Shown: positions 31,341-34,820 of the stretch, piece by piece
Position numbering within the stretch: position 1 is the stretch's first letter
Layout of the letters: every line of letters starts with the position of its first letter
NCBI GenBank assembly: GCA_002686365.1
Contig: NZBZ01000004.1
Location: 162,752-197,571, forward strand
Length of the DNA stretch: 34,820 nucleotides
Source: a bacterium
GTDB taxonomy: Bacteria > Patescibacteriota > Minisyncoccia > UBA6257 > GWB1-50-10
Direction of reading: 5' to 3'
Made by a program: the position numbers and the translations under genes
Notes under the pieces: generated by a model
What the model was told of the DNA's origin: nothing
What the model saw: the letters and a program-made list of their open reading frames with translations, nothing else
The model's database searches: none

Positions 31341-31453
31341 TGTTTTGGCATGGTTGGAACACAATACGACATACTGAGTGGGTGAGGGGAGTGCCGTTTG
31401 AGTTTATTATTGATATTCCAAAAAGAAGAAAAGAAAGTAAATTAATAAAATAA
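31340..31453 (+). CDS. 37-residue peptide frame containing intergenic repeat B (GWNTIRH family)
   Basis: ATG at 31340 shares its A with the TAA of the metallopeptidase gene. The frame reads MFWHGWNTIRH, then TEWVRGVPFEFIIDIP and a basic end (KRRKESKLIK). The core is shared with repeats A and D, with third-position changes between copies (GTA/GTG, AAA/AGG, GGC/GGG/GGA, CCT/CCG). This is evidence for past or present selection on the peptide. No known family. It may be a short regulatory or functional peptide, or a remnant of a gene end. Confidence 0.45.
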   Translation: MFWHGWNTIRHTEWVRGVPFEFIIDIPKRRKESKLIK

Positions 31454-31464
31454 AAGAGCCAACC

Positions 31465-31488
31465 AGTTGTCCTAGTTGGCCCTCGCGG
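31465..31488 (-). terminator. Intrinsic terminator for the Cys-rich small gene
   Basis: On the minus strand GCCAACTAG and CTGGTTGGC (one G-T pair) are followed by TCTTTTATTTTATT. Confidence 0.7.
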
Positions 31489-31526
31489 AACTGAAGGTGG
31501 AACAGGAGAGGGGCGGATTGATGTCC

Positions 31527-31757
31527 CTACCATCTATCGCCGTGGAGGTTCTTACTCTCTCCACGTCTTTTTGCCCTCCGACTTCTTTCGGATAGAGCGT
31601 CCTCATACCCCTTGAGTTGTGATTTGGAAGTTGGGGCCGTGCCCATCGGCTGCACGTGAGACGAAGACTTTCTTCGAGGAGCACAGCACTCTCTGACCTC
31701 ATCGCGAGAATCATGCTCAGTATCGCATTTCGAGCAAACGTACACTTTTTCGGCCAT
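31527..31757 (-). CDS. Small Cys-rich, probable zinc-binding protein
   Basis: 76 residues from the ATG at 31757, which has GGTGAG about eight bases upstream. VYVCSKCDTEHDSRDEVRECC gives a CxxC and a CC pair spaced like a small zinc ribbon or knuckle. The rest is basic and low complexity (PRRKSSSHVQP, SERSRRAKRRGES), perhaps for nucleic-acid binding. No family assigned. It lies on the opposite strand to its neighbours, with C-ending codons like the other accessory genes. Confidence is moderate that it is a real gene. Confidence 0.55.
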   Translation of the reverse strand: MAEKVYVCSKCDTEHDSRDEVRECCAPRRKSSSHVQPMGTAPTSKSQLKGYEDALSERSRRAKRRGESKNLHGDRW

Positions 31758-31828
31758 GATATTCTCACCACCCTTCTGATGTTTTGGGTCTATAGTTAAA
31801 GTAACTATTTATGTGTATATTGTCAATA

Positions 31829-31912
31829 AGTGTTATTGGAGCACAATGTGACATGGAGAAAGGGCACTAGGAGTGCCTTTTTTATTTGAGGTTGAGTTGG
31901 ATGATATCTAGT
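31829..31912 (+). repeat. Intergenic repeat C, degenerate copy
   Basis: Matches A, B and D in GGAGCACAATGTGACAT and in GGAGTGCCTTTTTTATTTGAG, but a TGA interrupts the conserved frame. Downstream codons still encode GVPFLFEVELDDI, close to the GVPFLFEIGLGDI of repeat D. GGCACT and AGTGCC here form a terminator hairpin (31863-31883) with six T. Confidence 0.7.
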
Positions 31913-31929
31913 TGTTTATTAGTTATACA

Positions 31930-31958
31930 TTGACACGTGAAAAGAAATGTAGTATCGT
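31930..31958 (+). promoter_or_regulatory. Sigma70-type promoter of the DSL-repeat gene
   Basis: TTGACA (31930-31935), 17 bases, TATCGT (31953-31958); leader about 50 bases with GGAGG before the start. Confidence 0.7.
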
Positions 31959-32014
31959 ACGTCCAGTTCGAAAAGGCCTTATAAGCCTAATTTCTTTCAT
32001 TGGAGGGCCAAAAC

Positions 32015-32653
32015 ATGGCCTTAGTAGATAGAGGTGCGCTTTGTTCGCTCTTGCTAAAGGAAGATCCTCCAAAAGGTCTCGTCACAGATGTGATGGGGCA
32101 CCTCGGACACTTCTTTGTGGCAGCAGAGAGTGGTAAGTACCCTCTTGGGTCCGTAGGAGATGTTGACCTCGAGGCGGTGAAAACAGCCGTAATGGGGGTA
32201 ACGGGGAATAACGTCACAAGGATTATCCCGATCTCCATCAGCAGTCTATTCCCCTGGCCGGAGTGGATGGGTGAGGATGCATACAAAGCTATTCTCAGGG
32301 ACAGTCTCAAGGTCAGCTTCAGGCAAAGCCTCGAGGACATCCTCAGGTACAACTTCTGGGTAAGGGTTGGTGACAGCCTCAAGGACGACCTCAGGAACAA
32401 TCTCTGGGACAGTCTCAAGGTCAGCCTCGAGAGTAGTCTCAGTGTCATCCTCGATGACAGCCTCAGGGACAGCCTCAGGGACAGCCTCGGGGACAGCATC
32501 TGGATCAGCCTATTTTATGCATTAGAGTTCGTCCTAGCAGGGCAGGAGGAGCAAGCGAGAAAGTTCTTTGCCCTTTTGGATGCCTGGAATGGCATTCTCA
32601 TTCTCGGCGAAAAAGGAGACGAGCCAGGAGTTTGGCTCATCCTCGTCGCCTAA
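32015..32653 (+). CDS. Protein with DSL tetrapeptide repeats, unknown function
   Basis: 212 residues from the ATG at 32015, eight bases after GGAGG. The N-terminal ~85 residues look like a compact alpha/beta domain. Residues about 92-165 consist of D/x-S-L-x tetrads (RDSLKVSFRQSLEDIL, KDDLRNNLWDSLKVSLESSL, DDSLRDSLRDSLGDS), encoded by 12-base units such as GACAGCCTCAGG, some nearly identical. Such repeats form an unusual short-period helical or solenoid structure and occur in other bacterial and phage proteins of unknown role. A C-terminal helix and strand follow (LFYALEFVLAGQEEQARKFF). It lies between repeats C and D. Confidence 0.7.
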   Translation: MALVDRGALCSLLLKEDPPKGLVTDVMGHLGHFFVAAESGKYPLGSVGDVDLEAVKTAVMGVTGNNVTRIIPISISSLFPWPEWMGEDAYKAILRDSLKVSFRQSLEDILRYNFWVRVGDSLKDDLRNNLWDSLKVSLESSLSVILDDSLRDSLRDSLGDSIWISLFYALEFVLAGQEEQARKFFALLDAWNGILILGEKGDEPGVWLILVA

Positions 32654-32675
32654 TCAAGTGACACGAATTCAAAAG

Positions 32676-32702
32676 CTCACACATACGCGTGTGGGTTTTT
32701 TA
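32676..32702 (+). terminator. Intrinsic terminator after the DSL-repeat gene
   Basis: CACAC and GTGTG around ATACGC are followed by GGTTTTTT. Confidence 0.7.
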
Positions 32703-32845
32703 TTTGAATTTATATCTTTATCAGATACACTTTGTATTATGAAATTAAGTATTGGCATGGTTGGAACACAATACGACATTCTGATGAGGTGAGGGGGGTG
32801 CCTTTTTTGTTTGAGATTGGGCTTGGTGATATACTGAAAACATGA
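32697..32845 (+). repeat. Intergenic repeat D with GWNTIRH-type frame
   Basis: A frame from TTG at 32732 reads YYEIKYWHGWNTIRH, SDEVRGVPF and LFEIGLGDILKT to a TGA at 32843-32845 that overlaps the ATG of the next gene (ATGA). TATACT (32830-32835) in the same stretch is six bases before that ATG. The 5' 78 bases match repeat A with three differences. Confidence 0.8.
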
Positions 32846-34820
32846 TAGAAAATCCAAATTTTCTAAAAAAGAAGTATGATCTCCACAATGAGCCAGAGGT
32901 GGAGTCTGCAGTAAAAAGAAAGGAAGCAAGAACAGGAGAAAAGGTATCAGGAGCCCCAGAGGCAAAGATCCAAACATATTTGGATAGATTCGGTGAGATA
33001 CTAGAAAGAGAAGATGAGGAGAAGAGAGAGCGTGGATTAGAGGCGATAAAGAAGGTATTACACAAGCAGTTTGTTATCAAGCCGGAAGAGGTGCCGGATG
33101 GATATTTTGAGAATCAAAGACGAATAGCACGGGAGCAGGGACATGGAGATGTAGAGATAAGCGATGAGATTCGTGATCAGTTGACAGAGGTTATCGTAAC
33201 GGATCAGGAAAGTTCACTCGACAAGTGGGTGGACTACTTTGCGTCTCAAGATGCTATGTATCCTGATTGGCTAAAGTATTATGCCACACGAAGTATCCTC
33301 AGCATGGGGGAGTATGACAAGGAGAAGAAGCAGTTTACAAAGCGATCAAAAGGGACTGTAAAACCATTTCCAGACTTAAACCGTGAGGCTCTCGCATACG
33401 TACTTGACGCTATTGAGAAGAAGTACGAGGGAGAGCAGACAAGCCTTGCCGCATTTGAGGCAGAAGACAAGGAGGCGTTCGACAAGTTACTTCAGGGGGA
33501 AAACTTCGGAAAGCTCTACGCTTGGGCAATTGACAAGGTTACTCCGGACTCGGTTGGTCAACTCTCTGTTACCCAAGGCGCATGGGTGATGTATGACCAG
33601 AACTCCGACCATATGCCGCTCGTAGAATCTCTTCAGGGGCATGGTACGGGTTGGTGTACTGTGGGGGAGTCAACCGCCCAAACCCAGCTTGAGACTGGAG
33701 ACTTCCATGTTTATTACTCTCTTGACGAAGACGGTAAACCTACTATTCCTCGAGTTGCTATCCGGATGGAGGAAGGGAGTATTGCCGAAGTTCGTGGCGT
33801 TGCTCCGGAACAGAACCTTGATCCGTATATCACGTCTATCGTTCAGGAGAAGCTTGATGAGTTTCCAGATGGTAAGGAGTATGAGAAAAAGGTAGAAGAT
33901 ATGAAACGACTGACAGAGTTAGAAAAAAGACAGACTGATGGAGAGGTATTTGACGTTGAAGATTTGAAGTTTCTTTATGAGACGGAAGGGCAGGTACAAG
34001 GATTTGGATATGACAAAGATCCAAGAATTAGTGAGATGCAGGGAATAAGAGACGGGAGGCAGGATTATGCCGATATTTTTCAATGTAAGAGAGAGGAGGT
34101 TGCCATAACGCAGGATGAGTTAAGTGATCATACTATTGTTTTTGGCAGAAATTTGGATCTTCGGAATTCCCAGACCCAGGAACTTCCCGCAGGTCTTACT
34201 CATATTAGTGGAGGTCTCTATCTTGAAGGTAGTCAGCTCAAAGAACTTCCCGCAGGTCTTACTCATATTGGTGGAGGTCTCTATCTTGAAGGTAGTCAGC
34301 TCAAAGAACTTCCCGCAGGTCTTACTCATATTGGTGGAGGTTTGGATCTTCAGGATTCCCAGATCCAGGAACTCCCCGCAGGTCTTACTCATATTGGTGG
34401 AAGTTTGGCTCTTCGGAATTCCCAGATCCAGGAATTTCCTGCAGGTCTTACCCATATTGGTGGAGGTCTCTATCTTGAAGGTAGTCAGCTTAAGGGGTTA
34501 CCAGAAGGATTAACGCATATTGGCGGAAGGTTGGATCTTCGGAATTCCCAGATCCAGGAACTTCCCGCAGGTCTTACTCATATTGGTGGAGGTCTCAATC
34601 TTCAAGGTAGTCAGCTCAAAGAACTCCCCGCAGGTCTTACTCATATTGGTGGAGATCTAAGTCTTGAAGGTAGTCGGCTCAAAGAGCTTCCCGCAGGTCT
34701 TACTCATATTGGTCTAGATCTAAATCTTCAAGGTAGTCAGCTCAAAGAGCTTCCCGCAGGTCTTACTCATATTGGTGGAAATTTAAGTCTTGAAGGTAGT
34801 CAGCTCAAAGAACTCCCCGC
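32842..34820 (+). CDS. Large protein with WCT-containing core and C-terminal 21-residue leucine-rich repeats, 3' truncated by the window
   Basis: At least 659 residues; open to the right edge. The N-terminal 170 residues are charged and helical. A core from about residue 175 contains FGKLYAWAIDKVTPDSVGQL, then GHGTGWCTVGESTAQTQLETG with W271-C272-T273, FHVYYSLDEDGKPTIPRVAIR and IAEVRGVAPEQNLDPYI. This arrangement is seen in uncharacterised CPR proteins and is loosely like PcfJ-type cores. From residue 436 at least ten 21-residue repeats follow, consensus GGLxLEGSQLKELPAGLTHIG, a leucine-rich-repeat pattern like those of bacterial LPX effectors. TATACT lies six bases before the ATG. No signal peptide is present. 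The role is unknown; binding of proteins by the LRR part is likely. Confidence 0.8.
   Translation, partial: MIENPNFLKKKYDLHNEPEVESAVKRKEARTGEKVSGAPEAKIQTYLDRFGEILEREDEEKRERGLEAIKKVLHKQFVIKPEEVPDGYFENQRRIAREQGHGDVEISDEIRDQLTEVIVTDQESSLDKWVDYFASQDAMYPDWLKYYATRSILSMGEYDKEKKQFTKRSKGTVKPFPDLNREALAYVLDAIEKKYEGEQTSLAAFEAEDKEAFDKLLQGENFGKLYAWAIDKVTPDSVGQLSVTQGAWVMYDQNSDHMPLVESLQGHGTGWCTVGESTAQTQLETGDFHVYYSLDEDGKPTIPRVAIRMEEGSIAEVRGVAPEQNLDPYITSIVQEKLDEFPDGKEYEKKVEDMKRLTELEKRQTDGEVFDVEDLKFLYETEGQVQGFGYDKDPRISEMQGIRDGRQDYADIFQCKREEVAITQDELSDHTIVFGRNLDLRNSQTQELPAGLTHISGGLYLEGSQLKELPAGLTHIGGGLYLEGSQLKELPAGLTHIGGGLDLQDSQIQELPAGLTHIGGSLALRNSQIQEFPAGLTHIGGGLYLEGSQLKGLPEGLTHIGGRLDLRNSQIQELPAGLTHIGGGLNLQGSQLKELPAGLTHIGGDLSLEGSRLKELPAGLTHIGLDLNLQGSQLKELPAGLTHIGGNLSLEGSQLKELP
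34147..34820 (+). repeat. Tandem 63-bp coding repeats (21-residue LRR units)
   Basis: Ten full units and part of an eleventh are visible, several identical or nearly identical at DNA level (for example the second and third), and the array continues past the window. Variation is concentrated at the x of GxLxL and at SQ(L/I)(K/Q). Confidence 0.95.

Noticed and set aside
29365-32845. Integron attC sites
   Set aside because: The repeats lack the paired inverse core sites and variable stem-loop of attC, and no integrase is in the window; only the cassette-like layout is similar.
34147-34820. CRISPR array
   Set aside because: The 63-bp units are contiguous, coding and in frame, without spacers.

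Overview
The window looks like chromosomal DNA from a Candidate Phyla Radiation bacterium, most likely Patescibacteria of the Parcubacteria type. This is inferred from gene content, not from a marker-gene phylogeny. The signs are: a mosaic of short single-gene units; many small membrane proteins of unknown function; families recurrent in such genomes (DoxX, PspC/adhesin-like, AlbA_2 with a membrane segment, Gmad2, Kazal-like Cys motifs, UPF0182); a tRNA with encoded CCA; and many genes whose only upstream signal is a -10 box 6 to 9 bases before the start codon, with no Shine-Dalgarno (apparently leaderless mRNAs). TGA is used as a stop.

Layout. 1-7.8 kb: a 5'-truncated SNase-like protein, DoxX and BASS-family membrane proteins, a bifunctional orotate phosphoribosyltransferase/OMP decarboxylase gene with a late frameshift, small membrane proteins, a Gmad2 protein, a Cys-rich exported protein, a 2H phosphoesterase and an unknown soluble protein. 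7.8-17.8 kb: tRNA-Gln(TTG), then a housekeeping block: DEAD-box RNA helicase, typA, a UPF0182 protein, a GIY-YIG protein, a PP2C phosphatase, an AlbA_2 membrane protein and obgE. 17.8-27.3 kb: exported or membrane proteins, a padR-pspC operon whose second gene is broken by a 34-bp tandem duplication, a cold-shock protein, an M23-like membrane-anchored protein, pgeF, dnaX and a PEBP-family protein.

27.3-34.8 kb is accessory: small two-gene membrane-protein units, a DUF4258-like protein carrying an in-frame palindromic insert, a pentapeptide-repeat protein, a 611-residue secreted M64-like metallopeptidase with a dockerin, a Cys-rich small protein, a protein with DSL tetrapeptide repeats, and a gene running off the right edge that ends in at least ten near-identical 21-residue leucine-rich repeats. 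Four related intergenic repeats separate the genes from 29.4 kb on. Three of them keep a short reading frame (core GWNTIRH...GVPF) with synonymous changes between copies.

Expression appears to fall in two classes. One class has a -10 box abutting the start codon and no leader. The other has TTGACA-type promoters, a 40-85 base leader and often a Shine-Dalgarno, and contains most of the genes with C/G-ending codons (pyrEF, the 6.9 kb gene, the 18.6 kb gene, the 21.6 kb gene, the pentapeptide protein, the Cys-rich protein, the DSL protein), which suggests separate acquisition. A 30-bp near-perfect palindrome occurs three times, each time abutting the -35 region of a promoter (tRNA-Gln, the AlbA_2 gene, obgE), and is a good candidate for a shared regulatory site.
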